The notes: generated by a model from the letters alone, not told the origin. Shown: positions 48,759 to 59,090, numbered from the stretch's first letter. The stretch: DNA of 64,000 nucleotides from an uncultured Actinomycetes bacterium (GCA_903860915.1 CAIOSJ010000025.1:124001-188000), one strand, 5' to 3'. Translations and numbers: made by a program.

Positions 48759-49663
48759 TGGTCGATGGCGGCGCCGATACGGCGCCAGTCCTCGTGGGGC
48801 ACGGGTGCTTCAGGATCGGTGAGGACCTGAAGGCAGACGTGATTGGCCCCCGCCGACCGGTGCTCGTCGACACTGGCCATGATGGCGGCCTCGTCGCCGT
48901 GCACTACGAGCGCATCACAGAGGCGATCGCTGCCGCCTCGAACAAAATCTGCCTCGGTAAAGCCCATCCGCAACCAGTTATTTCGGTAGTTAGCTAGGCC
49001 GGTGTACATATCGAGGTGGGCGTGGGCTCGAGCCAGAAAGACGTCGCGACTCTGTCCGAGTACGACGGCCTGCTCTACTCCAACGAACTTCTCGCCGACG
49101 GCCGCTCGGGCAATGGCGGTGTGTTCGGCCGTGACGAGGTAGGGGTGGACACCGTCAGCGAGTTCGGCACCGAGCGCGAGCATCTTGGGGCCGAGTGCGG
49201 CGATGACGCGCGCGGCGGGATGGTGACCCTCGGGAGCGGCCATGGGGGCTTCGTTCATGGCGGTCAGGTACTCGCGCATGGCGTTCAGTGGCGCCGCGTA
49301 GTCGTGGCCGCGCATGCGTTGGACGAGGGGCTGGTGGCTCACGCCGAGACCCAGCAGGAAGCGGTCATTAAACGCGGCGTTCAAGGTCTTGGAGGCGTTA
49401 ACCGCAGCAACGGCGTCGCGCGCCCAGATATTGGCGATACCGGTAGCGACGGTAATGGTGGAGCTGGCTGCTAATTGCAACGCCGCGTTGGTGAACGCTT
49501 CGCGACCCCAGGCCTCAGGAATCCAGATAGCGGCGAAACCGAGCTCCTCGAGCTCAGCTGCGATCTCGCCACTCTGGGCGGCGGGCAAGGTCTCCTGCGC
49601 GAAGGTCCACACCCCGACGGTGCCATCGAGGCGTTGCAGGGATGGTGGCATGGGCGCGGTCAT
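48755..49663 (-). CDS. LLM-class F420-dependent oxidoreductase
   Basis: AAELEELGFAAIWIPEAWGREAFTNAALQLAASSTITVATGIANIWARD; start set at 49663 (TATGAT-N7-ATG). Confidence 0.9.
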   Translation of the reverse strand: MTAPMPPSLQRLDGTVGVWTFAQETLPAAQSGEIAAELEELGFAAIWIPEAWGREAFTNAALQLAASSTITVATGIANIWARDAVAAVNASKTLNAAFNDRFLLGLGVSHQPLVQRMRGHDYAAPLNAMREYLTAMNEAPMAAPEGHHPAARVIAALGPKMLALGAELADGVHPYLVTAEHTAIARAAVGEKFVGVEQAVVLGQSRDVFLARAHAHLDMYTGLANYRNNWLRMGFTEADFVRGGSDRLCDALVVHGDEAAIMASVDEHRSAGANHVCLQVLTDPEAPVPHEDWRRIGAAIDQ

Positions 49664-49717
49664 GTTGTTCATCATAGGAAAGTTGCTCACCACCCGTTCA
49701 AACAAGGACAATGGTTT

Positions 49718-51346
49718 ATGGTCTATGCGTCACTGGCGTTCTCAGTCTTCTTGCTCGTCTCGGGATTAACCGCTCTTCGGCCATCACATCGAGGTTTTCT
49801 TGGGGTCTTCTCATTTCCGGTGGGTTGGCCCGCCGCCGAGTTGGCCGGTCAAGCAGCGATTGTCCAAACTGCCCTCGTGGTTTTCCTGGCTTGGTGGGGC
49901 TGGCCGGCGCAACATTGGGCGGGTGACCTTTTTGTTGTCGTCGCGGTGGTGGTGGTGCTGATCAACCTGACACTGGTAGTCATTTCCTTTTACGCGCCGT
50001 ACGTGGTGCGACGTGCGTTGGCCGCCAACACGCAGCTGGTGCTGACGGCACCGCGTCGCCGGGACGCGCTCTTTGGGACGTGGTGGCGGACCTTGCTGCA
50101 GATTTCGGTGCACCCTCGCGACATGCTCTACGACCCCAATCTCGCCTACGGCCCCGAAGCTCGCAACCGTCTCGATATTTGGCGCGATCCCTCGACGCCA
50201 CCCAACGCCCCCGTGATGCTCTTTATTCACGGAGGCGCGTGGGTATTTGGTGACAAGCGTGAACAGGGTCGACCCATGTTGCACGAACTCCTACGTCACG
50301 GCTTCGTCATTGTGTCAATGAATTACCGCTTGGCCCCAGCCGCGCCTTGGCCGGCGCAGATTCATGACGCCACGCGGGCACTGGCGTGGGTGAAGGAGCA
50401 CATCAGTGAGTACGGCGGTGACCCCGAACGAGTGGTTGTCTCGGGCGCTTCGGCCGGTGGCCATTTGGCGGCCCTGCTGGCCCTCACCTCAACGACGTCG
50501 ACGTGGCGACCCAGCGATCTTGCGACCGAGCGAGACCTCTCTACTATTGGCTGCGTTCCCTTTTACGGTGTGTTGGAGATGACCGGTGACGACGAGGCGT
50601 GGAACGGTAATGGTCGGGCTCTGCGACGGTGGCTCGAGACCAGAGTCATGCATAAGAACTTCGCCGACGACCCCAGTCTTTTTCTGACCGCATCGCCCAT
50701 GGAGCATATTCACGAGACGGCTCCGCCATTCTTGGTAGTGCAGGGTCGCAACGACACCCTCGTGGATTTCCACGTGGCGCGAACCTTCGTGTCGGAGTTC
50801 CGGCGCCGGGCCTTCGCCCCCGTGCACTACATCGAGCTTCCGCTGACGCAGCACGCTTTCGACGTCACGGCCTCACCGCGCACCTCATCAACAACTGGAG
50901 CGGTGGTGGCCTTCTGCCGTGCGGTGACGGCGCGACCAACGCTGACCCCCGCCTTGGCCGCGGCCTACCAAGTCCCCCCGACCCTGCTCGAAATACGCGC
51001 CGAGAGTGGCGAGTGGGTCAGCGCCCAGGAGGCTGCGCTCACCTACGGCTCCTTCTCGGTGGTGACGGCCCATAATCCCTTCTCCGTAGAACAGAGTCCC
51101 GAAGTGAACACCCAACGCGAAACGGCTCTGTTGCAGCAGTTGGCGCGTATGGGCCAATCAGTTTTCCTGAGTGCAGGTCGTGACCCTTCGGGCCACTGGC
51201 CGAGCGAGGCTGGAGTGGCGATCGTGGGTTGGTCGAAGGAGCGCTCGGCCGCCCTGGCCCGGGCGTGGGGGCAATTTGCCTATTACGACGTGAGCTCTAC
51301 GTCCGTCGTCGTGCGGCTTTCGAGCGACAGCTCGGTGGTGAATTAA
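49718..51346 (+). CDS. Alpha/beta hydrolase (HSL/esterase-like) with N-terminal TM segments
   Basis: LFIHGGAWVFGDK, VSGASAGGHLAALL, N-terminal hydrophobic helices. Confidence 0.9.
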   Translation: MVYASLAFSVFLLVSGLTALRPSHRGFLGVFSFPVGWPAAELAGQAAIVQTALVVFLAWWGWPAQHWAGDLFVVVAVVVVLINLTLVVISFYAPYVVRRALAANTQLVLTAPRRRDALFGTWWRTLLQISVHPRDMLYDPNLAYGPEARNRLDIWRDPSTPPNAPVMLFIHGGAWVFGDKREQGRPMLHELLRHGFVIVSMNYRLAPAAPWPAQIHDATRALAWVKEHISEYGGDPERVVVSGASAGGHLAALLALTSTTSTWRPSDLATERDLSTIGCVPFYGVLEMTGDDEAWNGNGRALRRWLETRVMHKNFADDPSLFLTASPMEHIHETAPPFLVVQGRNDTLVDFHVARTFVSEFRRRAFAPVHYIELPLTQHAFDVTASPRTSSTTGAVVAFCRAVTARPTLTPALAAAYQVPPTLLEIRAESGEWVSAQEAALTYGSFSVVTAHNPFSVEQSPEVNTQRETALLQQLARMGQSVFLSAGRDPSGHWPSEAGVAIVGWSKERSAALARAWGQFAYYDVSSTSVVVRLSSDSSVVN

Positions 51347-53922
51347 CTCTCGACGAAGCTAACCGAGACCGCGAGATCGTCGTCACTGAGTTGGTGGGAC
51401 AGTTCGTGAATGGACGCTGCGGCCAGAAGGTCACCTCGCGCATCACTCACGCAGCGCCAGACTTCGTCAGTCGCCTTCACCACGCAACTGGCGATTTCCG
51501 CTTTCTGCGAGACCTTAGCGGTCGTCTTTTCTCGACGCACGAGACCTAATACTTCGGCCACCTGCCGGTACAGCCGACCAGGATTTTCGGTGGTGGGCCG
51601 ATCTTCAAGTTCCTCGAGCGTCGGCCACGCACTGGCGTGCACGGAGTTCTCGTGCCACCACGACCACACTTCGGCGGTGACAAAGGGAAGGAAGGGGGCG
51701 AAGAGTCGCTGCAGCACCGAGAGGGTGATGGCGAGGGTCGCTCGGGCGCTAGCCGTGTCGGCCGAATTGCTATCGCCGTAGGCACGGACTTTGACGAGTT
51801 CGACGTAGTCATCACAAAAAGTCCAGAAGAATTGCTCGGTGCGCTCGAGGGCTCGGGCGTAGTCGAAGTCATCGAATGCTGCGGTGGTTTCGGTGATGAG
51901 TTGGGCCACGACGCCGAGGAGATCGCGGTCGAGCGGTGACTCGACGGCACTCACCGGAGGAATCGCGTGACCCTCGAGGCGACCGAGGGCGAATTTTGAC
52001 GCGTTCAGGACCTTGATGGCTAGTCGGCGTCCGACCTTCATTTGACCTTCGTCAATGGCGGTGTCGGTGCCGGGGCGACCACTGGCCGCCCAGTAACGCA
52101 GGGCGTCGGCTCCGTGCGTCTCGATGAGCGGCATGGGGGTCACGACGTTGCCGACGGACTTGCTCATCTTCTTGCGGTCGGGGTCGAGCACCCAGCCGGA
52201 AATAGTGGCGTGACGCCACGGCAGAGACTGGTGCTCGAGGTGGCTGCGAACGACGGTTGAAAAGAGCCAGGTCCTGATGATTTCGTGAGCCTGCGGACGC
52301 ATGTCCATGGGAAAGACGCGATCGAAAATATCGCTACCCCAGCGACCGGCGATCTGCGGAGTAAGCGAACTCGTGGCCCACGTGTCCATGACGTCGGGAT
52401 CACCCACGAAGCCGAGGGTCTGACCTCGCTGCTCCTCGCGGTAGCCGGCTGGCACGTCACTCGAGGGATCAATGGGTAGGTCGGCGAGTTCGGGCAGCAG
52501 CGGCGAGTCGAAGAGAATATCGCCGTGTTGGTCGAGTGGGTACCAGGCGGGGAAGGGCACACCGAAGAAGCGTTGGCGAGAAATATTCCAGTCGGTGTTG
52601 AGGCCCTCCACCCACGTGCGGTAGCGGTGTTTCATGAAGTCGGGGTGCCAGATGATTTCGTCGCCACGACGCAGTAATTCGTCGCGGTGTTCCAAAGTGC
52701 GAACAAACCATTGACGCGAGGTCACAATTTCGAGGGGCCGCTCACCCTTTTCGTAAAACTTGACGGGGTGGGTGATGGGTCGAACCTCACCGATGAGTTC
52801 ACCGCTCGCAGTCAGCGCCGCGACGACGGCTGCTCGAACCTGATTGACCGTCTTGCCCTCGAGCGGTGCGTAGTTGGCCCGCGCCGCCGCCAGGTCACGA
52901 CAGGGCCAGCCCTCCTCACCGAAGCCGGCGGGCAGGAAGCGTCCATCGCGTCCAATGAGCGCCCGGGTTGGTAGTCGTAATTCGCGCCACCAGATGACGT
53001 CGGTGGTGTCGCCGAAGGTGCAAATCATGGCGATCCCCGAACCCTTCTCGGGGTCCGCGAGTTCGTGGGCGACTACGGGGACTTCGACGTGAAAGAGCGG
53101 GGTGACCACAGTGGTGCCGAAGTACTTCTGGTAGCGCTCGTCGTCGGGGTGCGCGACGAGCGCTACGCAACTGGCGAGCAACTCCGGCCGCGTGGTTTCA
53201 ATATCAATGAAGTTGACGCCATCACTATGGGCGAAGCGCACACGGTGAAAAGCTCCGGGTCGGTCGCGGTCTTCAAGTTCTGCCTGGGACACCGCAGTTC
53301 GAAAGTCGACGTCCCAGAGGGTCGGCGCCTCGGAAGAATAGACCTCTCCACGAGCCAACATGGCCAGAAAACCACGCTGCGAGACTCCTTGCGCCAAGGA
53401 GGAAATTGTGGAGTACTCCAAGGACCAGTCAACGCTGAGGCCGAGGTGGCGCCAGAGGTTCTTGAACACCTCTTCGTCGCGTGCGGTGAGTTGATGACAG
53501 AGCTCGACGAAGTTCTTACGCGAAATGGAGAGTTTTTGCTCCGGGGCCGACGTCGGCGGAACGAACTTCGCGTCGTAGGGCAGTGAGGGGTCGCAACGAA
53601 CGCCAAAGTAGTTTTCGACTCGCCGCTCGGTGGGCAGTCCGTTGTCGTCCCAGCCCATGGGGTAAAACACAGCGCGACCACGCATGCGCTGGTATCGAGC
53701 GATGGTGTCGGAGTGGGTGTAGGAAAAAACGTGGCCAATGTGTAAGGAACCCGAGACCGTGGGCGGCGGGGTGTCAATGCTGAATACCCGCTCGCGGGTG
53801 GCGCTACGGTCGAATTCGTAGACCTGTTCGGCGTCCCAGCGCTCAATCCAACCACCTTCGATTCCGTCGAGCGTGGGCTTGTCGGGCAGGCTTACGGCGC
53901 GGGTGGCAGAGGAGTTTTCCAT
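51343..53922 (-). CDS. valS: Valyl-tRNA synthetase (type 2, archaeal-like)
   Basis: TPPPTVSGSLHIGHVFSYTHSDTIARYQRMRG, MGWDDNGLPTERRVEN, KKMSKSVGNVV. Confidence 0.94.
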   Translation of the reverse strand: MENSSATRAVSLPDKPTLDGIEGGWIERWDAEQVYEFDRSATRERVFSIDTPPPTVSGSLHIGHVFSYTHSDTIARYQRMRGRAVFYPMGWDDNGLPTERRVENYFGVRCDPSLPYDAKFVPPTSAPEQKLSISRKNFVELCHQLTARDEEVFKNLWRHLGLSVDWSLEYSTISSLAQGVSQRGFLAMLARGEVYSSEAPTLWDVDFRTAVSQAELEDRDRPGAFHRVRFAHSDGVNFIDIETTRPELLASCVALVAHPDDERYQKYFGTTVVTPLFHVEVPVVAHELADPEKGSGIAMICTFGDTTDVIWWRELRLPTRALIGRDGRFLPAGFGEEGWPCRDLAAARANYAPLEGKTVNQVRAAVVAALTASGELIGEVRPITHPVKFYEKGERPLEIVTSRQWFVRTLEHRDELLRRGDEIIWHPDFMKHRYRTWVEGLNTDWNISRQRFFGVPFPAWYPLDQHGDILFDSPLLPELADLPIDPSSDVPAGYREEQRGQTLGFVGDPDVMDTWATSSLTPQIAGRWGSDIFDRVFPMDMRPQAHEIIRTWLFSTVVRSHLEHQSLPWRHATISGWVLDPDRKKMSKSVGNVVTPMPLIETHGADALRYWAASGRPGTDTAIDEGQMKVGRRLAIKVLNASKFALGRLEGHAIPPVSAVESPLDRDLLGVVAQLITETTAAFDDFDYARALERTEQFFWTFCDDYVELVKVRAYGDSNSADTASARATLAITLSVLQRLFAPFLPFVTAEVWSWWHENSVHASAWPTLEELEDRPTTENPGRLYRQVAEVLGLVRREKTTAKVSQKAEIASCVVKATDEVWRCVSDARGDLLAAASIHELSHQLSDDDLAVSVSFVES

Positions 53923-53930
53923 GAGTGACC

Positions 53931-53937
53931 TAGTTTA
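53931..53937. promoter_or_regulatory. Overlapping bidirectional -10-like element TAGTTTA between valS and cysS
   Basis: TAGTTT (+) 6 nt before cysS GTG; TAAACT (-) 9 nt before valS ATG. Confidence 0.55.
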
Positions 53938-53942
53938 GAACA

Positions 53943-55334
53943 GTGGTCCGTCTCTACGATTCCCTCTCTGGCACAGTGCGAGAACTTCGCCTGCGCGACC
54001 CCGGTCGTGTTTCTATCTACGTGTGTGGGCCTACGGTCTACGACTTTCCCCACCTGGGTCACGGGCGATTCACCCTGGTGTGGGACGCACTGAGACGTTG
54101 GCTGAGTTACACCGGTCTCGAGGTCACCTACGTCTCTAACATCACCGATATCGATGACAACATCATCGCCCGAGCGAACCGCGATGGTCGCACGGAGGCC
54201 GAGGTCGCGGGCGAGTACGAGGATCATTGGTGGAAAGCCATGGCGGCGATTGGCGTCGCACGCCCGACGCACACCCCGCACGCGACTGAATTCGTAGCGG
54301 CCATGGTTGAGACGATTTCTTCCTTGATCCTGCGCAACATTGCCTACCGAACCAGTGACGGCGTGTACTTTGACGTGTCGCGCGTCGCGGACTACGGCCT
54401 CCTCGCGGGCCAGCCCCTGGAATCGCTGCGCGCTGGTGCTCGCGTGGAGATGGTGCTCGAGAAGCGCTCACCACTGGACTTTGCGGTGTGGAAAAACGCC
54501 AAGGCTGGTGAACCTTCCTGGCCCGCCCCCTTCGGTGATGGCCGGCCCGGCTGGCATACCGAATGTGTCGTTATGTCCCTCGATCTCCTCGGACCGGGTT
54601 TTGACCTCCACTGCGGTGGGATGGACCTGAGATTTCCTCACCACGAAAACGAGCGCGCGCAAGCCAGCGCGCTCGACCTACCTTTCGCCCAGCACTGGGC
54701 CCATAATGGCTGGGTCATGGTGGGCGGCGACAAGATGAGTAAGTCGCTCGGGAACTTCACCTCCCTGACCGACATGCTGGCCCAGACCGACTCGCGGGCG
54801 TATCGACTCCTCGTCTTGCGCTCGCACTACCGCTCACCGATCGAAGTCACACCGACCACGGTGGCCGACGCTGAACGTTCCCTCGAGCGCTTCGATGCGA
54901 TGGCTCGTCGCTTCGATGTGCCGGTCCATCGGAGCGAGAACTTCGCCCGATCGCGGGAACTGAACTGGAGCGAAGAGACCTTGGCCCTCCTCGACCGGGT
55001 GGGTGCCCTGCTCGAAAATGACTTTGACACCCCCCAAGCCATCGCCACCCTCTTCGAAGCTCTCACGGTCGCTAATGCGGCCGCCGACGGGGGAGAAATG
55101 GACCGGGGACGCGCTCTGGCCCACGCCATCGGTAGTTTGCTCGCGGGCCTGGGCTTGGCCCTGCGTGGCGAAGAAAAAGCCGATATCGATGGGGAAACAG
55201 CCCTTTTGGTGCGGGAGCGTGATGAGGCCCGTGCGGGTAAAAATTGGTCTGAGGCGGACCGTTTGCGGGACGAACTAGTCGCACGGGGCTGGAAGGTCGA
55301 AGACGGCTCCGCGGGAACGATTATTCGCCGCTAG
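53943..55334 (+). CDS. cysS: Cysteinyl-tRNA synthetase
   Basis: YVCGPTVYDFPHLGHGR, NITDIDDNIIARA, DLHCGGMDLRFPHHENERAQ, KMSKSLGN. Confidence 0.94.
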   Translation: MVRLYDSLSGTVRELRLRDPGRVSIYVCGPTVYDFPHLGHGRFTLVWDALRRWLSYTGLEVTYVSNITDIDDNIIARANRDGRTEAEVAGEYEDHWWKAMAAIGVARPTHTPHATEFVAAMVETISSLILRNIAYRTSDGVYFDVSRVADYGLLAGQPLESLRAGARVEMVLEKRSPLDFAVWKNAKAGEPSWPAPFGDGRPGWHTECVVMSLDLLGPGFDLHCGGMDLRFPHHENERAQASALDLPFAQHWAHNGWVMVGGDKMSKSLGNFTSLTDMLAQTDSRAYRLLVLRSHYRSPIEVTPTTVADAERSLERFDAMARRFDVPVHRSENFARSRELNWSEETLALLDRVGALLENDFDTPQAIATLFEALTVANAAADGGEMDRGRALAHAIGSLLAGLGLALRGEEKADIDGETALLVRERDEARAGKNWSEADRLRDELVARGWKVEDGSAGTIIRR

Positions 55335-55404
55335 AAAGTTCCACGTGACAAATGCGCCGAAGCGTACTAGCGTGGCTGAACGAGGTTGCCGTTTGTGGTC
55401 CTCT

Positions 55405-55423
55405 GGACCGAAGTTCTCGGTCC
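55405..55423 (+). promoter_or_regulatory. Hairpin GGACCGA-AGTTC-TCGGTCC in csp 5' leader
   Basis: Perfect 7-bp stem, 9 nt upstream of the aaggagg RBS. Confidence 0.5.
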
Positions 55424-55444
55424 AACGTAACAAGGAGGCCCACA

Positions 55445-55645
55445 GTGGCATCAGGAACTGTGAAGTGGTTTAACGACGAGAAGGGCTGGGGTTTCATCGC
55501 GTGCGATGGCCAGCCAGACGTGTTTGTTCACTACACCGAAATTCAGGCCGATGGCCGTCGTACGCTCGTCGAGGGCCAGCAGGTCGAATTCGACATCGAG
55601 CCCGGCGATCGCGGCCCGCTTGCGAAGCGAGTGAAGCTCCTCTAG
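55445..55645 (+). CDS. Cold shock protein
   Basis: GTG start; [31 protein letters not shown]. Confidence 0.95.
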   Translation: MASGTVKWFNDEKGWGFIACDGQPDVFVHYTEIQADGRRTLVEGQQVEFDIEPGDRGPLAKRVKLL

Positions 55646-55675
55646 AGCAACACTGCGGCGTAGGCCGAATTCTTT

Positions 55676-55703
55676 CAATGCCGCTCCCAAGGGAGCGGCA
55701 TTG
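55676..55703 (+). terminator. Terminator-like hairpin after csp
   Basis: CAATGCCGCTCCC-AA-GGGAGCGGCATTG perfect arms followed by TTAGTTT. Confidence 0.75.
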
Positions 55704-55817
55704 TTAGTTTGGGGCCCGAAATCCCCTAAGGTGTTGGACGGGTTACTTAGCGGTAACCCTCGAGATGGGAAAGACCCGGACGGTGATCAATCACCACAAT
55801 TCTCTTTGGAGGCGCGC

Positions 55818-57032
55818 ATGACTGAGTTCTCAATGGACCTTAATGATGACCAGAAGCAACTGCAGGACTGGGTACACGGCTTCGCAGCCAACGTGATGCG
55901 TCCCGCCGCTTCGGAGTGGGACGAGCGCGAAGAGACGCCGTGGCCCATCATCCAAGAAGCCGCCAACATCGGCATTTACTCGCCCGATTTTATTTTCAGC
56001 ACCTTCGGTGACCCGACGGGCCTCTCCATGGTGGTGGCCCTCGAAGAGCTCGCCTGGGGTGACGCGGGTCTGTGCATGGCCATCGTCGGAACCTCGCTGG
56101 CGGTCGCGGGCATCGCGGCAAATGGAACACCCGAGCAGGCCATGGAGTGGATCCCTCAGTGCTACGGTACCCCCGACAATTTGAAGTTAGCCGCCTTCGG
56201 CGTGTCCGAGCCCGACGCCGGAAGTGACGTTTCGGCGCTGCGCACTCGTGCAATCTACGACGCTGCCACCGACGAGTGGGTGCTCAACGGCACGAAGACC
56301 TGGATCTCCAATGGTGGCATCGCTAACCTGCACGTCATTGTGGCGTCGGTTGACCCTGAACTCAAGGGTCGCGGGCAGGCTTCTTTCATCATTCCCGAAG
56401 GGACCAAGGGGATACGCCAAGGTCAAAAGTTTAAGAAGATGGGAATCCGCGCGAGCCACACCGCCGAGGTCATCCTCGAAGACTGCCGCATTCCGGGCTC
56501 CTGCCTGCTCGGTGGCAAAGAGAAGCTCGATGAGCGTCTCGCTCGCGTGCGTGAGGGTAAGAAGTCTTCGGGCCAAGCTGCGATGGCGACCTTCGAGGCG
56601 ACTCGGCCTTCAGTCGGAGCTCAGGCGATTGGAATTGCGCGGGCCGCGTACGAATACTCCCTCGACTACGCCAAGGAACGTAAGCAGTTCGGTCGCGCCA
56701 TTATCGAGAATCAGGCCATTGCCTTCAAGCTGGCCAACATGAAAACGAACATTGACGCGTCCCGTCTGTTGGTGTGGCGTGCGGCCTGGATGGCCGCTAC
56801 GAAGAAGCCCTTCCTCAATGGTGAAGGCTCAATGTCGAAGCTCTTCGCCGGCGAGACTGCCGTGCGAGTAACTGAAGACGCAATCCAGATCTTGGGTGGC
56901 TACGGCTACGTTCGCGATTACCCCGTGGAGCGCTGGCACCGCGACTCGAAGATTTACACCATCTTCGAGGGCACCAGCGAAATCCAGCAACTGGTCATTG
57001 CTCGGGCCATTTCCGGAATTCGCATCGAATAG
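55818..57032 (+). CDS. Acyl-CoA dehydrogenase
   Basis: FGVSEPDAGSDVSALRT, GTKTWISNGG, RKQFGRAIIENQAIAFKLANM, QILGGYGYVRDYPVERWHRDSKI. Confidence 0.95.
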   Translation: MTEFSMDLNDDQKQLQDWVHGFAANVMRPAASEWDEREETPWPIIQEAANIGIYSPDFIFSTFGDPTGLSMVVALEELAWGDAGLCMAIVGTSLAVAGIAANGTPEQAMEWIPQCYGTPDNLKLAAFGVSEPDAGSDVSALRTRAIYDAATDEWVLNGTKTWISNGGIANLHVIVASVDPELKGRGQASFIIPEGTKGIRQGQKFKKMGIRASHTAEVILEDCRIPGSCLLGGKEKLDERLARVREGKKSSGQAAMATFEATRPSVGAQAIGIARAAYEYSLDYAKERKQFGRAIIENQAIAFKLANMKTNIDASRLLVWRAAWMAATKKPFLNGEGSMSKLFAGETAVRVTEDAIQILGGYGYVRDYPVERWHRDSKIYTIFEGTSEIQQLVIARAISGIRIE

Positions 57033-57121
57033 TGGTCTGCGGTGAGCACTTCGCGGCTGGCCCAATCTACTAGAGGTTCTTTCTACGACACGTTGAGTCC
57101 ATCCCGAGTACCGTACGGGAT

Positions 57122-57685
57122 ATGTCGAATCAGCTCGAGACTTCTCCCGTCCCCACCAAGTTCGTCACCTTGTGCACGGGTAACGCCGCACGATCGGTGA
57201 TGCTCGGCTACATGCTGAACACCTTGACCGATACACACGACCTGGGCTGGGAGATTCGCACGGCCGGTACGCACGCGGCTGAGGGACTGGCGATGAGTCC
57301 GAGGACCCTCACCGCGCTCGAGTCAATTAGTGAACTCGGCGAACACCACTACACCGCTCATCGCAGTCACCAGCTCTCAGCCGAGGACGCTGAGTGGGCC
57401 GACGTGATCGTGGCGGTTGAGGCCGACCACGTGAATTACGTGCGAGGAAATTTTCCCGCCGCTAGCGACAAGGTAATTCAGCTGCGCCACTTCGTTCGTT
57501 TCGCGCCACTGGACTCGGGCCCTATGGACCAGATGGCAGCGGTTCGTCAACGCCCCGTTGACCCTAGTTTTGACGTCCGTGATCCGGCGGGTGGTGATCA
57601 AGCACAGTACGACGCTTGCGCGAGCGAGCTCTGGGAATTGAGCCAGATTTACGTGACGCTGGTGGCCACGGAAGCGTTTGATTGA
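57122..57685 (+). CDS. Low-molecular-weight protein-tyrosine-phosphatase-like protein
   Basis: CTGNAARS CX5R motif; ADVIVAVEADH; DPSFDVRDPAGGD. Confidence 0.75.
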   Translation: MSNQLETSPVPTKFVTLCTGNAARSVMLGYMLNTLTDTHDLGWEIRTAGTHAAEGLAMSPRTLTALESISELGEHHYTAHRSHQLSAEDAEWADVIVAVEADHVNYVRGNFPAASDKVIQLRHFVRFAPLDSGPMDQMAAVRQRPVDPSFDVRDPAGGDQAQYDACASELWELSQIYVTLVATEAFD

Positions 57686-57716
57686 AGATGGCCCACCGCC
57701 GACCTACCATCGGTAT

Positions 57717-59081
57717 ATGGACGTCGCGAACTCACTCATAGATCTCATTGGAAATACTCCGTTGGTTCGTTTGAACCGCGTCACCGACGGCATCGAAGCA
57801 ACGGTGCTCGCGAAGGTTGAATATTTCAATCCGGGTGGCTCGTCGAAAGACCGTATCGCGGTTGGCATGATTAACGCCGCAGAGAAGGCGGGAACCCTAA
57901 AGCCCGGTGGCACCATCGTGGAACCCACGAGCGGTAATACCGGTGTTGGTCTCGCGCTCGTGGCCCAGCAACGTGGCTACGACTGTGTCTTCGTCTGTCC
58001 CGACAAGGTCAGCCCGGACAAGATTGCGGTGCTGCGCGCCTACGGGGCCGAAGTGGTGGTCTGCCCGACGGCGGTAGACCCCGATGATCCCCGCTCCTAC
58101 TACTCGGTCTCCGATCGACTGACCTCGGAGATTGCCGGAGCCATCAAGTTGGACCAGTATTCCAACTCTGCCAACCCCCAGGCCCACTACGAAGCCACCG
58201 GTCCAGAGATTTGGTCCCAGACCGACGGCACGGTGACGCACTTCGTGGCTGGTGTCGGAACGGGGGGCACCATCAGCGGTACTGGACGCTACTTAAAAGA
58301 AGCGTCGTCGGGTGCGGTCCGAATTATTGGGGCCGATCCGGTGGGTTCGGTGTACTCGGGCGGCACGGGTCGTCCCTATCTGGTCGAAGGGGTGGGCGAG
58401 GACTTCTGGCCCACCGCCTACGACCCGTCGGTGGTCGACGAGATTGTGGCGGTCAGCGATGGCGACGCCTTCGCCATGACTCGACGTTTGGCCCGTGAGG
58501 AAGGCCTCCTGGTCGGCGGCTCCTGCGGAATGGCCGTGGTCGCGGCTCTCGCCATTGCGCGCACGGCCAAGCCCAGCGACGTCATCGTGGTGCTACTGCC
58601 CGATTCGGGTCGTGGCTATCTGTCGAAGGTGTTCAACGACGACTGGCTCAATAAGTACGGCTTCGGCTCTCGGCCTCAGGGTCTCAGTGTGGGTGACGTC
58701 TTGAATGGTAAGGATTCAGCGATTCCGGATTTCTTGCACACTCACCCCACCGAGACGGTGCGCGACGCCATCGACATTCTGCGCGAATACGGCGTGTCAC
58801 AGCTGCCGGTCGTGCGCGCCGAGCCACCGGTGATGGTCGCTGAAATAGTGGGGTCGGTCACTGAGCGCGACTTGCTCGACGCCGTCTTCGACGGGCGAGC
58901 CGCCTTGAGCGACCGAGTGGAAGCGCACATGGGCGCCGTGCTCCCCCTCGTGGGGGCCAGTGAACTTATTGAGGTGGCTCTAGCCGCCTTGAAACAGGCC
59001 GACGCCTTCATCGTGCTGGACGATGGACGTCCGGTGGGGGTGCTCTCCCGTCAGGACCTCTTGGGACACCTCGCCTCGTAG
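57717..59081 (+). CDS. Cystathionine beta-synthase with C-terminal CBS domains
   Basis: IGNTPLVRLNRV, NPGGSSKDRIAVGMI, EPTSGNTGVGLA, GVGTGGTISGTGRYL; C-term CBS repeats. Confidence 0.93.
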   Translation: MDVANSLIDLIGNTPLVRLNRVTDGIEATVLAKVEYFNPGGSSKDRIAVGMINAAEKAGTLKPGGTIVEPTSGNTGVGLALVAQQRGYDCVFVCPDKVSPDKIAVLRAYGAEVVVCPTAVDPDDPRSYYSVSDRLTSEIAGAIKLDQYSNSANPQAHYEATGPEIWSQTDGTVTHFVAGVGTGGTISGTGRYLKEASSGAVRIIGADPVGSVYSGGTGRPYLVEGVGEDFWPTAYDPSVVDEIVAVSDGDAFAMTRRLAREEGLLVGGSCGMAVVAALAIARTAKPSDVIVVLLPDSGRGYLSKVFNDDWLNKYGFGSRPQGLSVGDVLNGKDSAIPDFLHTHPTETVRDAIDILREYGVSQLPVVRAEPPVMVAEIVGSVTERDLLDAVFDGRAALSDRVEAHMGAVLPLVGASELIEVALAALKQADAFIVLDDGRPVGVLSRQDLLGHLAS

Positions 59082-59090
59082 GCTGACCTC

